Assembly: GCF_963548695.1 (NCBI RefSeq)
Contig: NZ_CAUUWA010000017.1
Span: 1 to 42,422, forward strand
DNA length: 42,422 bases
Direction of reading: 5' to 3'
DNA from: an uncultured Fretibacterium sp.
Lineage (GTDB): Bacteria; Synergistota; Synergistia; Synergistales; Aminobacteriaceae
A program made the translations under genes and the position numbers. The notes beneath the pieces were generated by a model. The model was not told the DNA's origin, ran no database searches, and worked only from the letters and a program-made list of their open reading frames with translations. Positions 33,195 through 41,050 of this stretch are shown piece by piece; position 1 is the stretch's first letter; every line of letters starts with the position of its first letter.

Positions 33195-33512
33195 GGCACT
33201 GTCTCTCCTTCTCCCCATTCCCCAATGGCGGAGAACGGGCGGTGTTTGTGTCCCGCTCACTCGATTTTTTGCAAAAAGCCGGAAAGATAAAATGAAAACC
33301 CTGAAAGCGCAAAGTTTCGGAGGGCTTTTCGTTTTTCCGCGGCCCGCTAAAATTCAAGTCGATCCTACAGAGGGAGAGGGACCTCTCCCGACACATTCAT
33401 TAGATTGTACATTTCGACGGGACGATTAACAAGCTCCGAGCGTCGTTTTTTGAAAAACGCGGCTGCGGTCTCCGACAAAAAGCCTTTCTTTAAGTCTTTC
33501 TTTCCCGCCGCA
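33195..33512. other. Intergenic region between rny and the cobalamin operon
   Basis: No gene is seen. It should hold the rny promoter on the minus strand, but I find no convincing -35/-10 pair. A near-palindrome, cgttttttgaaaaacg, lies at about 33444-33459. Confidence 0.5.
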
Positions 33513-33541
33513 TTGACAACCCCTCTACGCTGTGATTGAAT
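33513..33541 (+). promoter_or_regulatory. Promoter of the cobalamin operon
   Basis: TTGACA (33513-33518), a 17-bp spacer and TTGAAT (33536-33541) with a TG extension just before it. It lies about 20 bp upstream of the riboswitch fold. Confidence 0.6.
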
Positions 33542-33559
33542 GATGTCCGTAACGTGCTA

Positions 33560-33740
33560 AAAACAATCAGGTCCCTGCGGACGCGGGAAGCGGGTGCGAC
33601 GCCCGCACGGCCCCGCCACTGTGACCCGGACGAATCCGCGCGCATCACCCACTGGAGGGTCCGTTGAAAAACGTCCTCCGGGAAGGGACGGACAAGGACA
33701 AGGGGAAGTCAGGATATCGCGCCCGCAGGGGGGAGGGAAG
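33560..33740 (+). ncRNA. Cobalamin riboswitch
   Basis: Conserved B12-aptamer elements are present in order: the 5' gggaagcgggtgcgacgcccgc arm region, the invariant gccactgtga core at 33614-33623, paired arms around ggagggtccg / ctccgggaaggg, and the B12-box-like ggaagtcaggatatcgcgc near 33703-33721. It sits before cbiK and corrinoid transport genes. Adenosyl- or methylcobalamin binding should lower expression of the operon. Confidence 0.92.
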
Positions 33741-33792
33741 TGACGTTTGCGTGGGCGAACTCCTTTGCAGATAAACGGCGCTGTAAAAGGGC

Positions 33793-33822
33793 GAGACACG
33801 ACGACGAGAGCGTGTCTTTTTT
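33793..33822 (+). terminator. Riboswitch expression-platform terminator
   Basis: The stem agacacg / cgtgtct is followed by a run of seven or eight T, about 55 bp after the aptamer and before cbiK. This indicates transcriptional control by the riboswitch. Confidence 0.8.
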
Positions 33823-33877
33823 TATGTCCGGCGTCCTGCGGCACGGAGCTGGACGCGATTGTGGGAGAGGAGAATGA

Positions 33878-34777
33878 ATGATGATGAAATCCCTGTTTGC
33901 CTTTATGGCGTTCACGGTTCTTTTTACTGCCTCCGCGGCGTTCGCCGGCCCTCATGGCCAGGAGAACCCCGACCGGACGGGTATCCTGATCGCCTCGTTC
34001 GGGACCTCCATGCCCGAGGCGCGGAAGGCCATCGACAACCTCGTCGACAGCGCCAAAAAGTCCTTCCCCGACGCGGAGGTGCGCCTGGCCTTCACGTCCA
34101 ACATCATCCGCAGGAAGATCGCCCGCGAGCAGAACATCGAGGTCCCGACGCCGGTCGAGGCTTTGGCGAGAATGAACGACGAGGGCTTCACCCACGTCTA
34201 CGTCATGCCCACCCACATCATCCCGGGCGAGGAGTACGACGAGATGCGGAACGTCGTCGATGCCTTCGCCTCGCTCAAGGGCAAGTACGGGTTCAAGAGG
34301 ATCGAGCTGGGGACCCCCTACCTCCACAGCGTGCCTGACTGCGACCTCATGGCCAGGATCCTCATGGACCGCTTCGCGCCCTACCTGAAGCAGAAGGGAA
34401 CGGCGATCGTCCTGATGGGCCACGGCACGCCGCACCACATCGCCAATGCCATGTACAGCCAGCTCCAGCTCTCCCTGGACCGCGCCGCCCACGGAAAATT
34501 CTTCCTGGGGACGGTCGAGGCGGCCCCGACGATCGAGGACGTCATCCGGGAGCTCAAGCGGAACCCCTCGATCAAGAAACTCGTGATTTCCCCGCTCATG
34601 ATCGTCGCGGGCGACCACGCCAATAACGACCTTGCCGGGGAGGACGACGACGAGTCGTGGCTGAACCTGCTCAAGAAGGCGGGCTACAAGAATATCGAGC
34701 CCTACCTGGTGGGGCTGGGCGAGGACCCGCAGATGGCGAAGGTGTTCGTGGACCGCATCCGCGAGATGATGCGGTAG
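33878..34777 (+). CDS. cbiK: Exported CbiK-type sirohydrochlorin cobaltochelatase
   Basis: This is a protein of 299 residues that inserts Co2+ into sirohydrochlorin in the anaerobic cobalamin route. It has a clear signal peptide (MMMKSLFAFMAFTVLFTASAAFA, cut near residue 23). Then follow TGILIASFGTSMPEAR, VMPTHIIPGEEYDEM (His113), VLMGHGTPHH (His182) and VAGDHANND (His247), the family's metal/catalytic histidines. An exported CbiK resembles the periplasmic CbiK of Desulfovibrio, which may also handle haem or iron. It is the first gene after the B12 riboswitch. The start is the first of three ATG codons, with gagaggag upstream. Confidence 0.92.
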   Translation: MMMKSLFAFMAFTVLFTASAAFAGPHGQENPDRTGILIASFGTSMPEARKAIDNLVDSAKKSFPDAEVRLAFTSNIIRRKIAREQNIEVPTPVEALARMNDEGFTHVYVMPTHIIPGEEYDEMRNVVDAFASLKGKYGFKRIELGTPYLHSVPDCDLMARILMDRFAPYLKQKGTAIVLMGHGTPHHIANAMYSQLQLSLDRAAHGKFFLGTVEAAPTIEDVIRELKRNPSIKKLVISPLMIVAGDHANNDLAGEDDDESWLNLLKKAGYKNIEPYLVGLGEDPQMAKVFVDRIREMMR

Positions 34778-34829
34778 GGCTTTTCTTCAACGTTCCCGAT
34801 TTCCTTCTCCACCCGGCATCGGGCAGGCG

Positions 34830-35834
34830 ATGGATATCTCCGCACACCGGTCGGAACGGGGACGTCGGCGATGGGTCCTCGGGGCGGTGCTGCTGGGGCT
34901 TCTGGCGTCCACGGCAGTCTGGCGGCTCGCGCTGGGGGAGTGGGACATCCCGCTCTCCCGCGTGGCCGCCCTGCTGCTGCCCGGACTGCCCGAGGCGGAG
35001 CGCACCCTGCCCGAGGCGCTGATCGTCCGGACGGTCCGGCTGCCCCGCCTCCTCGCCGCCGTCGGGACGGGCGGCCTGCTGGCGGTCTCCGGGGCGGTGC
35101 TCCAGGGGCTTCTCTCGAACCCGCTGGCCGAGCCCTACACCCTGGGCATCGCCGCGGGGGCGGCCTTCGGCGGAGCCTGCGGCCTCATCTTCAACTCCAC
35201 CCTGGTGACGCCCATGGCCTTCGCGGGCGCCGTCGCCGCGCTCTGGCTCGTCGGGCTCATCGCCTGGCGGAGCGGAGGGGGCGGGGCTCATCTGGTCCTG
35301 GCGGGGGTGATCGCCAACGCGGTCCTCTCCGCCGGGGTGACGTTCCTCAAGGCCGTCGCGGACGACCGGCTGGGGGCCATCGTCCTGTGGCTGATGGGCA
35401 GCTTCTCCGGTGCCGGGCCCGAGGGGGCCGCCGCCGTGTGGGCGGCCGCGGCCCTCGTTCTGCTCCCCGCCTGGGCCTGCGGCCCCATGCTCGACGCGGT
35501 GTCGCTGGGCGAGGGGCGGGGCGCGATGCTGGGCGTCGACGAGGCGAAGCTGCGACGCCTCCTGCTCTGCGCCGCGTCCCTGGGGACCGCCGCGGCGGTG
35601 AGCCGGTTCGGCATCGTGGGGTTCGTGGGGCTCGTCGTCCCGCACCTCGTCCGCCTGACGGTCGGCCCCGCCCATCGGCCTCTGTCGCTGCTCTGCTTCC
35701 TGGCGGGGGGGACCCTGCTGGCCGCTGCGGACGGGTTCGCCCAGCGGATGGGCGAGCTGCCGGTCGGCGTGCTCACCGCGCTGATCGGAGGGCCCTTCTT
35801 CTGCTGGCTCCTGATGCGGCGCGGGGCACGGTGA
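34830..35834 (+). CDS. btuC: BtuC/FecCD-family ABC permease
   Basis: This is a protein of 334 residues with about ten hydrophobic segments. The FecCD/BtuC signatures are clear: VRTVRLPRLLAAVGTGGLLAVSGAVLQGLLSNPLAEPYTLG and RFGIVGFVGLVVPHLVRL. It forms the membrane channel of a metal-chelate importer. Its place between a riboswitch-controlled cbiK and cbi genes supports corrinoid (B12/cobinamide) uptake over siderophore uptake. It is followed after 4 bp by the ATPase gene. Confidence 0.9.
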   Translation: MDISAHRSERGRRRWVLGAVLLGLLASTAVWRLALGEWDIPLSRVAALLLPGLPEAERTLPEALIVRTVRLPRLLAAVGTGGLLAVSGAVLQGLLSNPLAEPYTLGIAAGAAFGGACGLIFNSTLVTPMAFAGAVAALWLVGLIAWRSGGGGAHLVLAGVIANAVLSAGVTFLKAVADDRLGAIVLWLMGSFSGAGPEGAAAVWAAAALVLLPAWACGPMLDAVSLGEGRGAMLGVDEAKLRRLLLCAASLGTAAAVSRFGIVGFVGLVVPHLVRLTVGPAHRPLSLLCFLAGGTLLAAADGFAQRMGELPVGVLTALIGGPFFCWLLMRRGAR

Positions 35835-35838
35835 CCCG

Positions 35839-36612
35839 ATGGCGTGGCCGTCCTTCCGGTTCGGGGCCCTGACGTCCCGCTACGGCGAGCGTTTTGTCCT
35901 GGATGGGCTCGATGGGGAGATAGCCTCAGGCTGCCTGACGGCCCTGATCGGCCCCAACGGCAGCGGCAAGAGCACCCTGCTTCGGGTCCTGGCGGGCCTG
36001 CAGCCCTACGGGGGGACCCTGACCCTGGACGGGCGCGAGGCCCGGTCCCTCTCCCGGCGGGAGTTCGGACGCCGGGTGGGCGTGGTCCCGCAGCAGTTCC
36101 GAACGGCCTACCCCTTCTCCGTATGGGAGGTTATCGGGATGGGACGCCTCCCGCATCGGGGCCTGTTCTCGCGGCTGACCGGGGAGGATGAGGGGCGCAT
36201 CGCGGCGGCGGCGGAGCGCATGGACGTGGCCCACCTGTTGCTGCGCCGAGCGACGGAGCTGTCGGGCGGGGAGGCGCAGCGCGTGCTGCTGGCCTCCGTG
36301 CTCGCCCAGGACCCGCCGGTCCTCTTGCTGGACGAGCCCACGTCGGCGCTCGACCCCAACCAGGCGGCCCGCGTGTTCTCCGTCCTGAGGGACCTGGCCC
36401 GGGAGGGCAAGACCGTCGTCGCCGCTGCCCATGACCTCAATGCCGCGCTGCCCTTCTCCGACGCCTTCATGGCCCTGAGGGACGGGCGGCTGACGGCGCG
36501 GGGCCCGGCGTCCGGCTTGGACAAAGAGACCTTGAAAGGGCTTTACGGAGCGGAGTTTCTGCCCTATCGATCCGAAAGGGGGGACGTGCTGTGGCGCGCC
36601 CTGGCGGAATGA
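35839..36612 (+). CDS. btuD: ABC transporter ATP-binding protein, corrinoid uptake
   Basis: This is a protein of 257 residues. Walker A GPNGSGKST is at 38-46, the Q-loop is VVPQQF, the signature is LSGGEAQR, Walker B is VLLLDEPTSALDP and the H-loop is AAHDLNAAL. It is the energising subunit for the adjacent FecCD permease. The stop overlaps the start of the binding-protein gene (ATGA), so the three transport genes are translationally linked. Confidence 0.92.
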   Translation: MAWPSFRFGALTSRYGERFVLDGLDGEIASGCLTALIGPNGSGKSTLLRVLAGLQPYGGTLTLDGREARSLSRREFGRRVGVVPQQFRTAYPFSVWEVIGMGRLPHRGLFSRLTGEDEGRIAAAAERMDVAHLLLRRATELSGGEAQRVLLASVLAQDPPVLLLDEPTSALDPNQAARVFSVLRDLAREGKTVVAAAHDLNAALPFSDAFMALRDGRLTARGPASGLDKETLKGLYGAEFLPYRSERGDVLWRALAE

Positions 36613-37571
36613 ACGACAGAATGAACGATACGATGAAGACAACGAACGGCGGGACGACGGAGGGGCTCCGCCCCTCCACCCCGTCAGGGGCCGTAGGCCC
36701 CTGCACCCCGTTAAAAAAGCACGAAAAAAAGATAGGGCTGCTCCTGCTGGTGACTCTTCTGTTCTGCGTAGCGGCGGCCCTCGCCGCGCCGCTGCGCGTG
36801 GTCTCGCTCTATCCCGGTCACACGGACAACGTGGCCGCCCTGGGGGGCGGGGAGCTCCTGGTCGGGGTCTCCGAGAACGACGACCCCGACCTGTTCCCGA
36901 ACCTGCCCCGCTTCTCGCCCAAGGCGGGGGCGGAGTCCATCCTGGCGGCGAAGCCCGACGTGGTGCTCCTGCGCGGACAGGTGGAGCGGATGAACCCCAA
37001 CCTGTCGGGAGTGCTCGCCCGCGCCGGCGTGAGGGTGGAGGTGCTCGATCCGCCCGGGTGGGACGGGTTTGCCGACTACCTGCGGGCGCTTGCCGGCGTC
37101 CTGGGGCTGGACCCCGAGGCGGGTGTCCGGCGGCTCGAGACGCTGCGGGCGGAGATCATGAGCGAGGCGGAGAGCAAGCGGGCCGGCCGACCGGCCCCGC
37201 GCGTCTTCGTGGAGGCCACGGCCAGGGAGCTCCATACCTGCGCGCCCGACTCCTGGGCCGCGCGGCTGGTGGCGCTGGCCGGGGGGGAGAATGCGGCCGC
37301 GGGCGCGGCGCCCCTGAGGGCCGGGAGCGCCCTGGCCCCCTGGGGCCTGGAACGCGTGCTCGGGGCCGCGGACGGCGGGCTGGACGTCTATCTCGTCCAG
37401 CATGGCGCGATGAATGCCTCCACGGCGGAGGACGTGCGCCGCCGGCCCTGGGCCGGGGCCCTCTCCCATGTCCGGGTGGCCGAGGTGCCCGAGAGCTGGC
37501 TCAGCCGCCCCTCGCTGCTCGGGCTCGAACGGGGCGGTAGGGCCCTGATCCGCATCTTTTACGGGGAGTGA
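36609..37571 (+). CDS. btuF: BtuF-like corrinoid ABC binding protein
   Basis: This is a protein of 320 residues with the fold motifs of TroA/BtuF-type helical-backbone binding proteins (LRVVSLYPGHTDNVAALGGGELLVGVSEND; AKPDVVLLRGQ). A hydrophobic export segment lies at about 42-60 (IGLLLLVTLLFCVAAALAA). The first about 40 residues before it are unusual: they translate short ATGAACGA-type repeats and a GC-rich double-hairpin element (residues about 18-35, LRPSTPSGAVGPCTP). A start closer to the signal helix is therefore possible, but no good ATG is seen there. It delivers corrinoid to the permease. Confidence 0.85.
   Translation: MNDRMNDTMKTTNGGTTEGLRPSTPSGAVGPCTPLKKHEKKIGLLLLVTLLFCVAAALAAPLRVVSLYPGHTDNVAALGGGELLVGVSENDDPDLFPNLPRFSPKAGAESILAAKPDVVLLRGQVERMNPNLSGVLARAGVRVEVLDPPGWDGFADYLRALAGVLGLDPEAGVRRLETLRAEIMSEAESKRAGRPAPRVFVEATARELHTCAPDSWAARLVALAGGENAAAGAAPLRAGSALAPWGLERVLGAADGGLDVYLVQHGAMNASTAEDVRRRPWAGALSHVRVAEVPESWLSRPSLLGLERGGRALIRIFYGE
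36660..36716. repeat. GC-rich double-hairpin repeat, copy 1 (inside btuF)
   Basis: Two hairpins (ggggctccgcccct; aggggccgtaggcccct) are separated and followed by caccccgt, ending in ttaaaaaa. The same layout occurs at 38273-38330 (inverse orientation) and 42277-42339. Confidence 0.75.
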
Positions 37572-37575
37572 TCGC

Positions 37576-38265
37576 TTGAGGCTGATCGTCGCGGGGGTGG
37601 GGCCGGGCGACCCCGGCATGGTGACGGCGGGGGCGCTTCGCGCCCTGGAGGATGCGGACCTGGTGCTGATCCCGCACTCGCGGGACGGGAGGCCGAGCGT
37701 CGCGGAGGGTGCGGTGGGCGCCCACCTGAGGGATGGCGTCGCCGTGCCGGTGGTCTTCCCCATGATCCGCGACGCGCAGGGGCGCGACGCCGCCCTGAGG
37801 GGGCGGCTGGAGGAGCTCCGTCCCCGATGGGAGGGCGCGGGAAACATTGTGTTGCCGGTGATCGGGGACTCGGCGCTCTATGCGACCGGCGCCTATCTCT
37901 ACGACGTCTGGAAAGAACTGGTCCCGGACCTGGAGCTCGTCCTCGTGCCCGGCGTGTCCGCGCACTCCCTGGCCTCGTCCTGCGCGCGGCGCTTTCTGGC
38001 GCTGGGGGAGGACGTGCTCTGCATCGTCCCCGGCACGGCGGAGCCCGGGAGGATCGAGGCAGCCCTGAGGGCCGCGGACGCCGCGGCCCTCTACAAGCCG
38101 AGCGCGCTGGGGGACGGGCTGCGCCCGCTGGTGCAGCGCGCGGGGCCCTGGCGGGAGACGGTCCGGGTGGACCGGGCGGGGCTGCCGGACGAGCGTATCC
38201 TCTACGGGGACGAGGCGCTTGCGGCGGCCGGGGAGTATCTGTCGGTCCTGCTGCTCTGGCGTTAG
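37576..38265 (+). CDS. cbiL: Cobalt-factor II C20-methyltransferase CbiL
   Basis: This is a protein of 229 residues of the SAM-dependent tetrapyrrole methylase family. It starts with IVAGVGPGDPGMVTAGAL (the GxGPG loop) and has GDSALYATGAYLYDVW and LVPGVSAHSLASSCA typical of CbiL/CobI. It methylates C20 of the ring right after cobalt insertion. The start is TTG 37576, four bases after the btuF stop, so it is likely coupled. GDS replaces the more usual GDP in the second motif. Confidence 0.9.
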   Translation: MRLIVAGVGPGDPGMVTAGALRALEDADLVLIPHSRDGRPSVAEGAVGAHLRDGVAVPVVFPMIRDAQGRDAALRGRLEELRPRWEGAGNIVLPVIGDSALYATGAYLYDVWKELVPDLELVLVPGVSAHSLASSCARRFLALGEDVLCIVPGTAEPGRIEAALRAADAAALYKPSALGDGLRPLVQRAGPWRETVRVDRAGLPDERILYGDEALAAAGEYLSVLLLWR

Positions 38266-38272
38266 TTCCAAA

Positions 38273-38330
38273 TAGGGGCGCCGGGGAACACGTTCCCCGG
38301 CTGGGGTGCAGGGGCAAGGCCCCTGCGTCC
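38273..38330. repeat. GC-rich double-hairpin repeat, copy 2
   Basis: Hairpins ccggggaacacgttccccgg and aggggcaaggcccct are separated by ctggggtgc. It reads as the reverse complement of the layout at 42277-42339. It fills the gap between cbiL and the next gene. Confidence 0.75.
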
Positions 38331-38366
38331 GTCGTCGTGGCGTGTCGTCGAGGTGTGAGGTATTCG

Positions 38367-39263
38367 ATGGAGTTGAAGGCACTTCTCCGGGGCGAGCTCT
38401 GGCTGACGTTCGATATCCTGCTGGGGCTCCTGATCGGGGATCTGGTGCTGCGGTGGGGGCTGGCCGACCGGCTGATGCGGAGGATGATGCCCTGGCTGCG
38501 CCGGCACGGCATCGGTCCTCTGGTGGGGCTTGCTTTGACGCTCAGCCTGGGGTCGGCCAAGGCGGGGGCGGCAGTTTTGGCGTCCGCGCTCTCCGAGGGG
38601 CGGATCGACCGGCACACCGCGCTCTGGGGAACGCTGTCGCTGGCCTTTCCCGCGTACCTGCGGCGGTGGCCGGCGACGCTGGTGCTCTCGGTGAGCATGA
38701 CGGGGCTCGTGGGCGGGATATTCGCCCTGGTCCTCATCCTGCGCAGCCTGGTCCGTTTTGCGCTGGTGGTGTGCGTCCTGCGCTCGCGGGAGTCCGGTGA
38801 GCTCTCTCGGGAGGAGGTTCTCGATCGGCGGAGGATGGGCTGGGGCTTCTATCGAAAACTCGGGGTGACGCTGCCGCTGGCCTGGTTCTTCTACGCCGTC
38901 GCCTTCGCGCTGGCGCCCTATGCGGAGTCCGCGTTTCGGCGGTGGTTCATGGGGGGCTCCTTTCTGCCCCTCGCGGGCTGGGCCGTGGCGGCCGCGTCCG
39001 TGGCGCACGTATCCGCGGCCCTGGCCCTGACGGGCGGGAGCCTTGCGGCTGGGGAGCTCTCCGCCGCTCAGGCGGTCTTTGCGCTGCTCCTGGGGAACGG
39101 CCTGGGGATCGTCACCCGCGCGCTGCGGCAGAACGCGGGCTATTACTTCGGTCTTTTTCCGGCGGGGCTGGCGCGGACGATGCTGTTCTGGAACGTCGGG
39201 ACGGTGGCCCTTCTGACGGGGTTGAGCCTGGCCCTGGCGGCCGTGCCGCTCCTGCTGGGGTAG
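38367..39263 (+). CDS. GATE-domain (nucleoside-recognition-like) membrane protein
   Basis: This is a protein of 298 residues with about eight hydrophobic segments. It has the GATE/nucleoside-recognition pattern (GPLVGLALTLSLGSAKAGAA; FALLLGNGLGIVTRALRQNAGYY). It is embedded in the cobalamin operon between cbiL and cbiC, so a role in moving cobalt, a corrin intermediate or a lower-ligand precursor is possible but unproven. The start is ATG 38367 with a gaggtgtgagg ribosome binding site. It resembles SpmA/SpmB and other Gate proteins only in the general fold pattern. Confidence 0.75.
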   Translation: MELKALLRGELWLTFDILLGLLIGDLVLRWGLADRLMRRMMPWLRRHGIGPLVGLALTLSLGSAKAGAAVLASALSEGRIDRHTALWGTLSLAFPAYLRRWPATLVLSVSMTGLVGGIFALVLILRSLVRFALVVCVLRSRESGELSREEVLDRRRMGWGFYRKLGVTLPLAWFFYAVAFALAPYAESAFRRWFMGGSFLPLAGWAVAAASVAHVSAALALTGGSLAAGELSAAQAVFALLLGNGLGIVTRALRQNAGYYFGLFPAGLARTMLFWNVGTVALLTGLSLALAAVPLLLG

Positions 39264-39300
39264 GGCCGCAGGGCGCATTTCGAGGCGGGAGGCGTTGGGT

Positions 39301-39915
39301 ATGATGGGACCGGAGGAGATCGAGCGGGCCAGCATGGCCATCATCGGGCGGGAGATGGGGGATTGGGCGGGCCCCGCGGAGAACCTGCCCGTCCTCAAGC
39401 GGGTGATCCACACGACGGCGGACTTCGATTTCGTCCGGAACCTGCTCTTTTCCCCGAATGCGGTTTGGTTGGGGCGCGAGGCGCTGCGGCGCGGCGTCAC
39501 GGTGGTCACGGATACGGCCATGGCGGCGGCGGGGATCGGCAAGCCAGCGGCTGCGCGCTGGGGCGTTTCGGTGGTCTGCCGCATGGCGGACCCCGACGTG
39601 AGGGACGAGGCGTTGCGGCGCGGTGTCACGCGGGCCGTGGTGAGCATGGAAAGGGCCGCGGCGGAGACGCCGGATGCGATCTTCGCCATCGGCAACGCGC
39701 CGACGGCGCTGATCCGCCTCTGCGAGCTGGTCCGCGAGGGGGCGGCCCGCCCCTCGCTGGTGGTCGGGGTTCCCGTGGGGTTCGTCAACGTCGTGGAGTC
39801 CAAGGAGATGCTGGTGGCCACGGACGTGCCGTACATCGCCGCGATGGGGCGCAAGGGCGGGTCTCCCGTGGCCTCGGCCGTGGTCAACGCGCTCCTCTAC
39901 GGCATGGAGCCGTAG
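39301..39915 (+). CDS. cbiC: Cobalt-precorrin-8 methylmutase CbiC
   Basis: This is a protein of 204 residues. It moves the C11 methyl to C12, giving the cobyrinate skeleton. Family signature VIHTTADFDF has the catalytic His at about 37, followed by DTAMAAAGI, AIGNAPTALIRL and VGVPVGFVNVVESKE. ATG 39301 is chosen because gaggcgggagg lies just upstream. A TTG six bases earlier is also open. It is seven bases from cbiD. Confidence 0.94.
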   Translation: MMGPEEIERASMAIIGREMGDWAGPAENLPVLKRVIHTTADFDFVRNLLFSPNAVWLGREALRRGVTVVTDTAMAAAGIGKPAAARWGVSVVCRMADPDVRDEALRRGVTRAVVSMERAAAETPDAIFAIGNAPTALIRLCELVREGAARPSLVVGVPVGFVNVVESKEMLVATDVPYIAAMGRKGGSPVASAVVNALLYGMEP

Positions 39916-39922
39916 TGCGGCG

Positions 39923-41050
39923 ATGTCCGTCGGGATGTCCGTCGGGGGGAGGAAACTTCGGGAGGGCGTGACGACGGGCGCCTGTGCGGCCGCGGCGGCC
40001 AAGGCTGCGGCGATGCGCGCCCTCACCGGGACGTGTCCTCCCCGGGTGGAGGTGGAGGGGCCGACGGGCCGGCGGTTCTCCCTGGAGGTGCTGCCCCTGC
40101 CCGACGGGGGCTGCGGCGTGGTCAAGGACGCCGGGGACGATATCGACGCCACGGATGGGATGACCGTCTGCGCGGCGGTCGCGTTGGAGGATGGGGATGG
40201 GCCCATCGCCTTTGCCGCGGGGCCGGGGGTGGGGACGGTCACCCTGCCGGGCCTGAAGGTCCCGCCGGGCGAACCGGCTATCAACCCGGCGCCGCGCGCG
40301 ATGATCGAGCGGGCCGTCCGGGACGCCGTGGGAGCGCGGGCCGTCCGGGTCACGGTGTCCGTGCCCGGTGGGGAGGCGGTGGCGAGGCGCACCTTCAACC
40401 CGCGCCTGGGCATCGAGGGCGGGATATCGATTCTGGGGACGACCGGGGTCGTGCGGCCCATGGACGAGTCGTCCATCCTGGAGTCGCTGACCCTCGAGCT
40501 CGGCATCCTGCGTTCGCTGGGGGTCCGGGACCTGGTGCTGACCTTCGGAAACACGGGCGAGCTCGCGCTCCGCAAGGCGTGGGGCATCGAGGGCCGCTGC
40601 GTGATCCAGACGGGGAACTACCCCGGCCACGTTCTGGACGAGGCGGCGCGGATGGGGTTTCGGCGCGGGCTGTTCTGTGCGCATCCGGGCAAGCTGCTGA
40701 AGGTGGCGGCGGGGTCGTTCAACACGCACAACCGCGTCGCCGACGGGCGGCTGGAGGCGCTCTGCACCCAGGCCGCACTGGCGGGGGCGGACCGGGCCGT
40801 CGTGCGGAGGCTCTACGAGTGCCGCACGACCGAGAACGCGATGGAGCTCCTGAGGGAGGAACGGCTGGAGTTCCTGTGGAACCCCCTGGCGGAGGTCGTG
40901 GCCAGGCGGTGTACCGACCGCTCCTTCGGCGCGCTGCCGATTGCCGCGGCGTTCATCGACAACGCGGGGACGATCCTGGGCCGCACTCCGGACGCCGCGG
41001 ACGTAGCCCGCAGCGCGTCCGGAGGCGGGGGACGGGGGGAGAACGGATGA
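39923..41050 (+). CDS. cbiD: Cobalt-precorrin-5B C1-methyltransferase CbiD
   Basis: This is a protein of 375 residues, the family length. The signature is REGVTTGACAAAAAKAA, followed by VVKDAGDDIDATDGM, PRLGIEGGISILGTTGVVRPMDE and LTFGNTGELAL. It is the anaerobic-route C1 methylase and so marks the oxygen-independent pathway. The end is Gly-rich (SGGGGRGENG). The stop overlaps the next gene's start (ATGA). Confidence 0.95.
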   Translation: MSVGMSVGGRKLREGVTTGACAAAAAKAAAMRALTGTCPPRVEVEGPTGRRFSLEVLPLPDGGCGVVKDAGDDIDATDGMTVCAAVALEDGDGPIAFAAGPGVGTVTLPGLKVPPGEPAINPAPRAMIERAVRDAVGARAVRVTVSVPGGEAVARRTFNPRLGIEGGISILGTTGVVRPMDESSILESLTLELGILRSLGVRDLVLTFGNTGELALRKAWGIEGRCVIQTGNYPGHVLDEAARMGFRRGLFCAHPGKLLKVAAGSFNTHNRVADGRLEALCTQAALAGADRAVVRRLYECRTTENAMELLREERLEFLWNPLAEVVARRCTDRSFGALPIAAAFIDNAGTILGRTPDAADVARSASGGGGRGENG

